This document shows, piece after piece, positions 33,962 through 44,715 of a DNA stretch of 64,000 nt; within the stretch, counting starts at the first letter, position 1, and every line of letters begins with the position of its first letter. A program made the position numbers and the translations under genes. The notes beneath the pieces were generated by a model. The model saw only the letters and a list, made by a program, of their open reading frames with translations, was not told where the DNA came from and ran no database searches. The DNA is taken from NCBI GenBank assembly GCA_030704615.1, contig CM060731.1:11098001-11162000 (forward strand), in the 5' to 3' direction. The DNA is from Takakia lepidozioides. Its lineage: Eukaryota; Streptophyta; Takakiopsida; Takakiales; Takakiaceae.

Positions 33962-34696
33962 ATGCTGATCGGTAAGGATAAATGTTGTAGCAGTCATCCA
34001 TGGTTCATTCATCAGGCCAATTTTTCATCTCGAGAGTCCAGGCCTCACAAGTTCTGGTTTTGCCCTGATGACATTCAGCGTTGTGTGATGGGGACTTGTC
34101 GGGATTCAGTCATCACTAAGCCTCAAATTCCAGCTGTGCGGCCAGTGAAGGTGGGAACATGTCTGTCGAAGCAAGAAATTGAGATGCCGGAGGATGTCGG
34201 GTTTCATCTTCCAAGAGGCCCAACTGCCATAACATCATTTTCATGTCGGGGTTCACAATCCGCATTCCCCCCACGTCCACCACATGGGAACGACTGGCCT
34301 ACGAAACGAAATGGAAAAGTGGTCCGCCGTGTTGAGGCAGGTCTTGAAAACCAGTGCAAAATTGAGTCAACAATAACCCTGCAGTGTCGGGTGACCCAAG
34401 TTGTCAATATCCCCCCTCCAGGCTATGGGCGGGTGTACAGTATGGTGACATCGGGTTCTGTTGTTTACGACAGGACTTATGAGGTAACTGTTGGGAATTA
34501 TCCAAATTGCACATGCCCGGACTTCCAGAACACGTTATCAAGCTCTATTGGAAAGAGACCCAAATTTGTCTCGTGCAAACACCTATACTACATCTACATT
34601 CACAGAATGTTTTGTGATCCTCACCGAGTTTCACCAATGTACAATGGGTCCTACGTTCTTACACTTTTGCAACGAGATATGATTACTGAAATGTAA
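33962..34696 (+). CDS. SWIM zinc-finger protein, element-encoded
   Basis: An uninterrupted 244-codon frame from ATG 33962. Near residues 170-210 it shows the SWIM signature: YEVTVGNYPNCTCPDF, then CKHLYYIY (C-x-C ... C-x-H). SWIM domains bind DNA or protein and form the C-terminal part of many Mutator-type transposases and related plant proteins. The N-terminal half (HPWFIHQANFSSRESRPHKF, CPDDIQRC, EMPEDVGFHLPRG) matches nothing I recognise, and no DDE catalytic core is present. It lies between hairpin repeats inside the Mutator-like element, so it is probably element-borne. Its intact frame contrasts with the decayed neighbours. Confidence 0.7.
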   Translation: MLIGKDKCCSSHPWFIHQANFSSRESRPHKFWFCPDDIQRCVMGTCRDSVITKPQIPAVRPVKVGTCLSKQEIEMPEDVGFHLPRGPTAITSFSCRGSQSAFPPRPPHGNDWPTKRNGKVVRRVEAGLENQCKIESTITLQCRVTQVVNIPPPGYGRVYSMVTSGSVVYDRTYEVTVGNYPNCTCPDFQNTLSSSIGKRPKFVSCKHLYYIYIHRMFCDPHRVSPMYNGSYVLTLLQRDMITEM

Positions 34697-34851
34697 GGTG
34701 TTCTGAAGGAGTTCAATTTTTTGCCAATGACTCCACTTTGTTCAATGTAATGAATACATCCATTTATATTTTGGGTGAATTTTTTTCGGTTGAATTGTTT
34801 TGGGGTTGTTGGTTTTTCCATGAATTGTCATGTGGCAACACGTATGGGGAA

Positions 34852-35040
34852 TTAAGATGTTGTTGACGACACCTTAATCCCCACCACCTACACACACACT
34901 GCCTTACCGCCAAGGCTTCTTCGCCTTGAAATTTTTTTGGGAGAATTTTTTCGGGGATTTTGGTTTTTCCGTGAGTTGTCATGTGCCAACTCGTACTAGG
35001 AATTAAGATGTCGTTGACGACACCTGAATCCTAGTACGAG
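34852..35040 (+). repeat. Hairpin repeat array, right end (two copies)
   Basis: Copies start at 34852 and 35003. The latter is the longest hairpin of the set: outer arms CTCGTACTAGGA (34990-35001) and TCCTAGTACGAG (35029-35040) pair perfectly around the inner stem. Confidence 0.88.
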
Positions 35041-35062
35041 CACTTGCACACATACCATGGTT

Positions 35063-35145
35063 CATTCATGTCGCTCATTTTCATCCCAATGTCATCCAAC
35101 ATTCATCCATTCCCTTTTTCATTCATCTCAAAACCATTCATCCGG
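35063..35145 (-). repeat. GGATGAATG-type subterminal repeats, right arm
   Basis: Several CATTCATC/TCATCC units in inverse orientation to the left-arm cluster at 17750-17822. Confidence 0.6.
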
Positions 35146-35375
35146 CAGCTTTTCAGCGCACATTCGTACCATATGGTCGTCACCCAGCAAGGATTATTCC
35201 GTCGGATGGGTTGGAGATTGCGTCCATGCAGTGTAGTTTTTGTCCACGGCAATAGGTCATCTTCTTCCGTCGGTTGTAGGCTCCCATTCACTAATCTATT
35301 CACGCTTGCAATCTGCTCACGCTTAAGGGATTCTACTCACGTTTACCACTTAAAGCATGAGCGTGCTCACGTGAG

Positions 35376-35398
35376 CTGCTCACACGGTAGCTACCCTC
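35376..35398 (-). repeat. Right terminal inverted repeat of the Mutator-like element
   Basis: Reverse complement reads GAGGGTAGCTACC then GTGTGAGCAG. It is followed directly by TTATCAGAT, the right copy of the 9-bp target duplication. Confidence 0.7.
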
Positions 35399-35588
35399 TT
35401 ATCAGATGAATAACCCAATGATCCTTCCATGAACCGCCACATTTTTTCTCCTCACCTTCATCATTTAAGTCAATTGTCTCTGGTTTCACGACCTTCTTCC
35501 TTGCTGCTCTCGCCTTATTTGAAGCGACCGTTTGCTCGTTAGAAATGATCTATGTTGGTCGTCGATGCGGTGTGAGATTTGGGATTGA

Positions 35589-35803
35589 CTAGTCAAGAAG
35601 TTGACTCATGAAAGATCCTGGGTGCATGTAAAGACCATGAGGAAATGGAAATGGTGCTATAGGCATCCCACCACTACCATTTGCACTCCTACACGATTGA
35701 CAGTACTCCAAGGTGGCATATTTGAACACAAAGTGTCTGCAATACTATCAAGGTCAACCACATTTTGATTCATCTTCTCATCAACACTACTTTGCGATTC
35801 CAT
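35589..35803 (-). pseudogene. Possible ORF1 remnant of the outer Harbinger-type element
   Basis: The minus strand opens with an ATG at 35803 (MESQSSVDEKMNQNVVDLD) and, after a frame change, gives ANGSGGMPIAPFPFPHGLYM and a stop at 35589. The composition (acidic start, then Gly/Pro-rich) would suit the N-terminal part of the small partner protein encoded by PIF/Harbinger elements, but no Myb/SANT helix is visible. The placement opposite the transposase remnant across the Mutator-like insertion is the main reason for the call. Confidence 0.3.
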
Positions 35804-38800
35804 TGTAGTCTTGTACAGGAGACAGGAGCGACGAGAAGAATAGATCTGTTACGGTGAACGAGAGAGATGAGCTCTATAGCGGGCATGAACGAAACATGAT
35901 AATAAATTCCCTAACATTTCGGATTTCTGGCGGTAGCCCCTGGAAATCTGACTTCTGCGGAGAGGCTCCACATACGCACCACGTCATCCTCATTTTTTAT
36001 TGTCGTTCCTCCCGTGTGATAGGTGAGCCGGGTGTTGCTCTGTGATGACTCAACCAATTGCGTTCTCGCGTTTGCTCCCCTTGCCGCTCGTATGGTAACG
36101 CTCTAATATCATGCCCACTCGGAGGAGTGTGAAAACTCCAGTTTCTATTTTCCCAAGTCATCTGTCACATGCATGAGTGGAAAAACAAAACAAAACAAAT
36201 CGCCTCCCACACAAAGTTGTTTCGGTTTTGTCTTAAATCCAAACTAAAAAAAAACCTACCGTTCCGATGTTTATGAGTCATCGGATTTCCCGTCACGGTT
36301 TACCGTGTTTTCAGGGTTACGGCACCCTTCGGGCCTATAAGGGTTTTAATTTTCTCCATTCAATAATTCAAATAAAGCTTAAATGGGCTTCCTCCCCTTT
36401 CCTCAAAACAAAAACTAAAAGAAAACTAAAAAATATAATATATTAAAGATACTCATAAAAATAGTTAGTTTTTATCCAGATTAAAACCTCCGGTCCTAAA
36501 TGCCGGATGAAAGGGATTTATAAGCTGCATCTATGGGCCACTAGATCCGGATCAACTCAAACACAACAAAAATTCAAAATAAATTGGTCCTCAACATGTG
36601 GCAGTTATCTCAGTTCTTCATATCCAGATGTTCCTAACTAAGGCGGATATTACACTTTTGGACCTCCTAATATCCACATATATGTTACCTCCGGATTCGG
36701 ACCGCCATGGCTTTTACGGGTAGAATAAAACATCCTAGCAACACTAACTTAGAGTGAACAAGCCGCAACGGGCGAAAAGCTATGTGTAGAGTGAGGGGGT
36801 GTGTTATAAATAGTTTCTTAAGTTTTTTTTTTTTCTTATAATGGAACGGCCTTAAGTTACTTTACTATACACAAATTGTAGTTGCTCATTTTGTAGCATG
36901 TAATATTTCTTAAAAACATGAAAATAAATAATATTAATATTAATAATAACTTCATAATTGAGCACCGTAACACATACCAATCAATGTTTTCGGACCAATA
37001 AGAATCTTGACACGTATGGCAGTTGACGTCATGTTCTCAACATAATGCAAAGATCTCACAGCCAACACGGTCGATGGACGATCGTTCATATTATTCGTCC
37101 ATCACAAACGAAAAGAACTGTTAGATGGCATTAAATCAGGTTGACAAAGGAAAAGGAAAAGAGTGAAAAGGGTGCCAAATGTGGGCCCCATTGAGCGCGC
37201 AAGGCTCACACGCTGCGGTTTGGATGCTCACGATGCGAGGGAGGGTGCAGTACTTTTGCTTGTCGTTTGTGTGCAGCTGCTGACACTGCGATTTAGAGCG
37301 AGCTCTGGACTAACTTAACTAGTGAGTGATTTCATTAGGGTGGGAGCAGGCTGCGAGCTATCGCACGCCTGCACATGGAATATGTATACGGTAGGTGCAG
37401 TGAGGTGCGGAGTTTAGTACTGCCATCGGCAAGTTAAATATGGCGGGCGGTGCATATGGAGAACGATTTCACTGTCATCCCGCACTAATGCATTCCACTT
37501 TTGGGATTCCCTGTAGGCTTTCTTACAGGTGGTTAATTGCGTACGGACGTTGGAGCACGGTTTTGATCGGGGGCAGGCAGCAGATTCCTCGGGGCCCTGA
37601 TCTGGCCTATGTTGTATCCAAATCGAGGAAGGATTTTCTCTGTGTAGATATTGGGTTGATTGTTAATTCTCGGGGCTCTAAAAGGTTCCCTACTACTTTT
37701 GTGGGAAGGAGGCAGCAGCAGAGCCTTGGGTCCACTTGGAGTGAAAGGTGTCAGTGGAAGACGTGATCAGTATAGTAAACCGACCTAGTGTGGGGCCATT
37801 GAAGAGATGGAATCAGAGTTTGTGGGGGACAAGCGTGGCGCCAAAGTTGTGATGCTAGGGACTTTCCCTCGCATGAGATTTGGCCTTATTAAATGCCGCT
37901 GACAGATACGTATCGCTGGTGTAAATGTATTGCGGCTGTCCGCTGCAACAGTCAGATACATACTGTTACCTCGGGAGTAGTTAAGGCATGTGGGGGCGTT
38001 GGTAGTTCTCAAGGGTGTGGATGTGAGCTATGTACAGGATCGATGGAATGCAAGTATGGCAGTTCAACCTGAGGTTGAATGTAGAAAAGTTGACGAGGTT
38101 ACCTAGGCTCTGTCCTCTTTTGCTTGGGAAAAACAAAATCAACCTTTTTAACCACCCATGCCTTTCCTTGTTAAGATTAGACCTACGGCGGTAGGGAACA
38201 GGTTGGACTACAGCTTGCAATTCCCAATTCCCAATTCCCAATTCCCGATTCCGATTCCCGGATCCCTAGGCGACTTGTGCACCTGGATATAGAAGGTTCA
38301 CTGCCATGGAGGTATTCATGTGCAGTGTCGAGATCAGATACATTGTCCATTATACCAAGTGGCCTGCACTTCCTCGCCTTGAGGAGGTGGGTTGCATGAA
38401 ATAGCTTGAATGAAGGTCACAACAAAGAAGACCTTTCTGACACTAGGAACTGTTGTTGTAGGCTTCCAACAGCAGATGGTGGCTCAAAGAGGAACTCTTT
38501 ACCACTGCCAACATAACAAAAGAAGGGAAGAAACACAGTAGAGCTACAAATGACGTTTTTGTCCACCGACTGGACAATTGAAGTCGAGAGACAAGGGTTC
38601 TCTCCTTTGGGATCAAGACAGCCTTCTTGTACAAGCATACAGACATCTGAACGTACTCAGTGAAGCTCGCTGCGTTGGACGCAAGCAGAGAGGGACAACA
38701 AGCACAAGAACGCGTGAAGCCCAACATGACTAAATATTGCACTCTTTATACAGAGGTGCAACTTTTTGTTTCAAATATAGCCCTCCCTGCAACACTTTAC

Positions 38801-38919
38801 AGTGCAGGGAGGTGCAAGATTGTTGTCAAAAAAACGCAGTTATCAAAAATAACTACACTCAAAATTCAAGTCCGTGTGAAGTTTGTTTGTTTCCTTTCAA
38901 AAAAAATCAAGCAGTGCGA
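35804..38919. other. Intergenic stretch, no supported gene
   Basis: AT-rich DNA without a recognisable exon chain. Open frames such as 37440-37766 (plus) have no known motif. A short microsatellite of AATTCCC units lies at 38216-38250. The last 200 bp or so before 38920 would be the 3' UTR of the Dof gene. Confidence 0.4.
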
Positions 38920-41580
38920 CTAATTCCTTTCCTGAAAGCGCATGGATCTAGTCATTGCTGCAGGATTTTCATGCCTGCTGATGTTCTCTTCTTGGACATC
39001 TGAACTCCTAATCTCTGTCTTGGGTTGAAATGCCTTGAACATACTGCCGGAATTGACCGAATCAGGCCAATTCTTTGAGCCAGGTGTTGCCCAGACACCG
39101 CTTGGAGCTGCCCCTTCTCCAGGATCTTCTATCCGCAATGTCTTTGGGGCCCAGAGAGCTCCTTCCTCAGCAGGTCTGTCGCGCTTGGCTGGTAAAATTG
39201 GTCCATTTGCTGAGGAAGAAGACTGCGCAGCTAAGGCTGCGGCTGCAGCTGGAGCCCATGGCATGGTCCATCCACCTCCCCATGCTTGGGGGACCCATGA
39301 AGTTCCTGGCATTCCCGGCATGGGCGGTCCCCAATGAACCCCTGTCCAGACACCCCCAGAGGGTGTGCTCCAAGCTTGGACACCATTTGCTGGTATCGAA
39401 CCTGACCCAATAGTAGTAGCTAGAGGAGGTGTGCAGAATCCAGCACCTGGGGGCACTGTTGCTGCTCCAGCCCACCCAACTCCATGGCCATAGGGCCAAG
39501 CCCCATTGAAGAAGCTGAAGGGAGCTCCACCACTGGTCCAACTTCCAGTGTCTGCTGCGGGCATGGGCCGATACAACCCTGCACAATCTGGTTGCAGCTG
39601 TAGATGTGACATCGGCCCTCCCACCAGCGAGGGCTCCTTTGGGTTTGATAAGGGCGTCCAGCAGTTGCCACAATCATCCATCGTTTCCCTTGCCTGCATC
39701 TCATTAGCCACCTCACTACTGCTGCCAACCCCAGATTGCAAGGTGTCCTTGGGCACCTTTTGCTGTTGTGTGCCTCCAGAGTCTGAACATCCCACACTGT
39801 CCAAATCAGCAACTGCATGTATTGTCTATTGTCAGAAAACTGACCAATGCAATCCAGCACCGGCTTTAACAAAGCTATTACTGGCTCCCAAATGAATGAG
39901 GATTCAATTCACTATGACCAATCATCATGCAAGGAGCAGCCAACCACCCCACAAATGCCATGTCTAGATTTTCTTTGACCCCTCATCCTTACTCTTCTCC
40001 CACAAGAGGTTTGTTGCAGACCACTCAGTAAATGGAGGGCTCATTTAACTGCAAACGCCTTATTCAGATCCCCTCTTAACCCATTTCACCTGGACCAGCT
40101 CACATCACCCTTTCGGCCCTACCAATACATCTAAACAGGAGCATAGGCATGGATATCATTCTTGGTCTTCCCCTACCGAGTAAACCCAGAAAGAGAGCCC
40201 AGACATACTGGCTTAGGCTCCGCTTGCAAAGCTTTACTATGGCTGCAATACCAGCCTTTTCCCCACGAAAGACTTGCCTCTTCCCACCAAAAAACTGTTC
40301 GGCAGAAACACAACACCAGAAAAATAAAAATGCGTCTGTGACATCCTGCTCAAGGCACGAAAATTCACCTGAGCCTACGAAGTTATTCGAGTATGATTGA
40401 GCAGGCATCGCTGTCAGCCTGTGCAAAGAGAAAACCGAGGGCGCATTGTCAGCAAGCCCACTATCTTGGCAGAACGATGTTATTGAGCTCCCACCAGGAG
40501 AAGAGTCCAGCGGGGAGCACTGGCTTCGTATCCTGGATGCCTGAGGAATCTTCAAGTGGGAAACCTTGGGCGCTGGCAGGGAGCCCGGGAGTAATTGTTG
40601 GGCAGCGTCGGCAACATCACTACGGACAGTGGTGATCACGCCCCCCTCAGCGGGACCCCCATGTCGTGGCTGTAGCCCCCCACCATACTTGTTCTTCCGC
40701 CGACCCGCACCCACGGGAACGTTCCTAAGAGTACCCCCTGCTGTCCAATACCTTTGACAGTTCTTGCAGAAGTGGCGTGGTTGATTCACATTGTAGTTGT
40801 TGTAATAGCAAAACTTTGTATCGAGGCTGTCACACCGAGGGCATGCAACCACTTTCTCAGGTTTCCGCAGAGTCTTGTCTTCCGAACCAGTGCCTTGCCC
40901 CCCCTCGTCCACCCTTTCCCTTTCCTCCGACGGACCCCCTTCACTCTCTTCGCAAATAATTCCGGGATCAGATGCCTCGACACCTCTCACAGCTTCTGTC
41001 GGCATACCAGACTTATATGGCTTCTCATCCTCCGGCCCACTAGTACTATCTGAAGAGCTTAGCCGTTCCTCTGCAACTCCATCACCCCCAGCTTGCACCA
41101 CTATGCCATCCCCAGCATCCCCTCCTTCCTGCAATCAGCATACGAGTTGATTAAACCTCTATCGTCTCTCAACGACAATCTTGCCAGACAGATGCAGTGT
41201 CGGTCGGTGAAGTAGAAGAATCGTATCGAACCGCTTGTCGCTAGTGAGGATTTTTCTCATATTTCAGATATCATCAAGCAGCATTCCAATTTCCATATCA
41301 AAAGTTGCCAAGAACCAAATCAAGAAACTACAAGCACACAGCACACTTCCAGTGTGCGAGGTGTTGACCGACGTAAATTACTAATGCATTATCTCAAAAC
41401 AATTGGACTCAATTTCGGTTTTGCAAGTACCTGACTAGATGTATCCCAAGAAACAGTCTTGTTGGCCCCTGAATCGGGAACAATGGTCTGCCCAAAAAGC
41501 TTGATGGCTGGGTCGCATCCTCCTCCTTCCTCCTTCGTCGTATCTTTCACATCCCTAATATACTTTCTGAGCTTCGACAT
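38920..41580 (-). CDS. Dof zinc-finger transcription factor, cycling Dof factor (CDF) type
   Basis: Nuclear DNA-binding protein of the CDF group, which in flowering plants represses CO/FT-type photoperiod genes and is degraded through FKF1/GIGANTEA. Exons on the minus strand: 41431-41580, 40369-41128 and 38920-39812 (GT-AG, phase kept), giving 600 residues. The N-terminal [11 protein letters not shown] matches the CDF motif linked to TOPLESS binding. The C2C2 Dof finger runs [19 protein letters not shown] to [20 protein letters not shown] and the basic GRRKNK tail (around residues 145-200). Near the C-terminus are the CDF motifs [22 protein letters not shown] with GVWATPGSK, and [11 protein letters not shown]. 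The start at 41580 was chosen as the first ATG before the conserved block. Long Gly/Pro/Trp-rich and poly-Ala stretches make it larger than Arabidopsis CDFs (about 300-460). Confidence 0.94.
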
Positions 41581-44050
41581 GGCCCAGCACCTGATCAACC
41601 CTGTTCTCTGCGAAAGGATTGACGACCTTTCCTGCCTGGTTGCTGCTATAGAAGGCTAACTTTCGAAGTTTCCTTACTTAGTCTCTAACAACTTCTAAAC
41701 ATTCGACAATTCCAGCTCCTGTCTTCTCTTGCTCTCGACTTCCAACTCCTCAATCTGTCATGTCTCGTTGCCTCAATGCCTTGCCTAAATGCCAACAGAG
41801 ATCCTACACGAGCTTATGTGCCGACGGAGAAAAGACCAAAATCCGAGAGACCAAAGAGCATCTTCAATCTCACACGAACCATCACCATTACTCCCAGGTC
41901 ACGTTTCCGACGAGCAGCGAGAACTCACAAAAGTATCAGTTTCAATTTACACAGGAACGATGGGAAATGTTTCATCCGCAAACGCTGCAGAGCCAAACAA
42001 TACTCCAAAAACCCAAAAACGCAGTCTTTGTAAGACTCAAGCAAGCTGCTTCTTCTCCCTCCCCCCTCCGCTCAAACCGACAGCATGAAAAGCAAAGCGC
42101 AGTCCGACATAGCCACACTCCCTCGTTAGAAACGCGCTGGAAACTAGCAACCTTCCTCCAGTAAACCAGACGGCCACACAGTAAAGAAGCCGCTCCCCTC
42201 TGCACTCCACATCCACGTGGCCACTCTCCGTTGGTAGCCACCTGTCTTGTCCAATTCCATCAAGCACCCGATGCCACATCGGCAGACGGCACGCGCACAC
42301 CCGCGTCCTATTCGCCATCCCGGATTGGTTCTACCGTAATTTATTTATTACCACCAAATATTTACCACTTGGGGAAATGCTATGGATAAGTGGCGCGGTA
42401 CTTTCCTAGGACCGTAGGAAAACCTACTTTTCCACTCGGCGGGATCCGTTCGCACATCCGGCATGTGGTTGTCAATCTCGTACCGCAAAAGTGACACGTG
42501 GACGAGGGTGCGCACCCTTTTGTCGGTCCTTTCGGATGCTAAAGCGGCGCAGTTGGATGTGCTCTGTGGATGCACAGCAGGCACCGGTCAAAAGTGGTTG
42601 GGCCGGCACGTGGGGAAAAGTGCAGGGCCGCAGGAGCGTGTGGCTGTGCTGCTTTGGCGCGGCCTCCATTTTCCACGTTCCAGTGTAATAATCAGAATAT
42701 CACAAATTGCAACTCGCATAACACAATTACAATAATTAACCGTGTGGATAGTATAATAATAATCAGTGTTTTTGTTTTGGCGAAAAATCTGCCAAATGGC
42801 CACCTCAAAAAATTAAAATGGAATATTCTGTCGTAAACTCCCAATTCTTCATGGATGAAATCGCCAAACTTCTACAGAGAAATAATAATAATGGATGAAT
42901 TTGAAAAATATGGATGATATAAATGGATGAAATCTCGAACGAGGATGATTCTATCCAAATTTCAATGGATGAGCAGAACATATAGCTATTTCCTGTAAAA
43001 CTTAATAGCCACTCGTGCTATTTTTCAAAAACTTTAAGAAAATTCACTGGTGGATACTGGATACCTACACCAGCGCCCCAATAAAGAAAGAAAATTATTT
43101 ACAGGGCCTCAAGGCTCAGTTCCCCTTTTATTTAATAATATAATAATAATAATCAAAAGTTGACATCTCCGTCTCTTTAACTCTTAGTACTTACATGCAA
43201 TCGTACAATTCAAGGAGCTACGGTACTTTTTTAACTGCAGAGGATGGTATACACGTATACACTGGCGGAAACAAGGTTTCTGTTTTTAAGCAAAATCAAA
43301 TTAATTAGCCAAAGAGATTAAAAAATAAAAAGATAAAAAAAGACGTTGACCGGATCCGGGCCACTTTCTGCACAACCCCAATTAGGCGGTAAATATTTAA
43401 AGATACTTTTAAAAAGCGGTAGCCCAAAATGGGCATCCGCTTTTTGCCAAATAAAGTAGGAGCTAGCTTCGAGGCAATACGACCCGTTACTTGCAGGCAT
43501 GCACAATCCGGCCGCGTCGAGTTATTCTCATCCGCATATTCCAGACTCTCATCCAGAATCTGGCCTACCGAATCCAATTATCAGGTCGACACCTGACTGC
43601 TAGCGTGTGAGTGACCGAAAATAGCCACGTACTTTCCATGAACAGCAGCAAAGTTACAAGAGTAGACATAGTAAGGGAATTTTATAATAGTCAAACCTGC
43701 TGGCGTGCCTGCCGCGCCGATTATTAAAGCGACCCCATAAAGCCGTGGCCATGTGCGGCGCCTCCACGCGGCACTTCAGCAGGGGTGCACGCGCTGAGAG
43801 ATCACGTGCGCCCTGCGTAATCCGCGCTCCCCTAAAGTGCCCTCCTTTTGCCAGCCTTTGCGGTGGATGAAAAGTGGTGGATGCACGAACTGGCATGCGC
43901 ATGAATGAGGAGCCTGACTGGACGGATGTAAAGCGGGTTTATGGTGGCAACGGCAACCTACCCGTCGCCTGTCGTAAACCCTACGCCTTCCCGCAAACCC
44001 GGGGGTCGGGAAGGCTGGGGTGCTGACCTGTCATTATGGTGGGCCTCACC
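41581..44050. other. Upstream region of the Dof gene and intergenic DNA
   Basis: The promoter and 5' UTR of the Dof gene must lie in the first part; no defined element was identified. At 42850-42975 there is a cluster of ATGGATGAA-type units like those in the Mutator-like element arms, so part of this stretch is probably transposon-derived. No coding sequence is supported. Confidence 0.4.
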
Positions 44051-44059
44051 CGCCATAAT

Positions 44060-44715
44060 GGCCGGTGGGAGGTAGTGGATTTCGCTTTTCTGCGTCTCTT
44101 GGCTGTAGGCCATACTAAAAAACCAAAACACGTAGAAAAGTCTACGTCCTTTGTATTTTTAGGGATTTCCTCGAGCTGAAAAGATCCTATTGTTCGCTTG
44201 AGTACGCCTCACTTTCCTCCGTCTCAACAGACATAGAAAAGTCTACTTGCTCATCAACCCAACATTTGCTTTGTACTTTTTGGGGGCTCGAGAAAAGCTC
44301 AAGTGGGTTGCTTGGGAGTAAAGCACCGTGGATTTCACTTTCCGCCTCATCGGCTGTAGGCCATATAAACAACACATGTCGAAATGTCTACTTGCCCATT
44401 TTCCAACATTTCCTTTGTACTTTTTGGGATTTCCTAGAGCTGAAAAGCTTGAGGCGGTTGCTTGGGAGTAAAGCATGGTAGATTTCACTTTCCGTCTCAG
44501 CTCATCGGCTGTAGGCCATATAAACAACACATGTCGAAATGTCTACTTGCCCATTTTCCAACATTTCCTTTGTACTTTTTGGGATTTCCTAGAGCTGAAA
44601 AGCTTGAGGCGTTTGCTTGGGAGTAAAGCATGGTAGATTTCACTTTCCGTCTCAGCTCATCGGCTGTAGGCCATATAAACAACACATGTAGAAATGTCTA
44701 TTTGCCCATTAGCGG
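44060..44715 (+). repeat. Tandem repeat of about 150-155 bp, four or more diverged units
   Basis: The junction motif AGTAAAGCATGGTAGATTTC recurs at 44467 and 44622 and, diverged, at 44318. Each unit carries TCATCGGCTGTAGGCCATAT, GTCTACTTGCCCATTTTCC and CTTTGTACTTTTTGGGATTT. A more diverged unit lies at about 44080-44300. The short ORFs on both strands here merely reflect the periodicity. Confidence 0.85.

Larger units (their letters stand above)
17581..35398. mobile_element. Mutator-like DNA transposon, 17.8 kb including nested insertions
   Basis: Its termini are imperfect 23-bp inverted repeats: GGGGGATGCTAC plus CTGTGAGCAG-like on the left, and GAGGGTAGCTAC plus GTGTGAGCAG on the right (reverse complement). 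They match at 18 of 23 positions without gaps and are flanked by a near-identical 9-bp duplication. Without the inserted PiggyBac element it would be about 3.0 kb. Its own content is GGATGAATG-rich subterminal DNA at both ends, an array of hairpin repeats, and an ORF with a SWIM zinc finger (33962-34696). No DDE transposase domain is visible, so it looks non-autonomous or degenerate. It appears to sit inside a Harbinger-type element. Confidence 0.7.

Noticed and set aside
37440-37766. Plus-strand ORF starting MAGGAYGERF
   Set aside because: No recognisable domain or exon partners; upstream and downstream DNA look non-coding.
40100-40368. Extension of the Dof ORF past 40369 (ending in a Phe/Cys-rich tail)
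   Set aside because: A GT donor at 40368 joins in phase to the exon at 39812 that carries the conserved CDF C-terminal motifs; the extension is intron.
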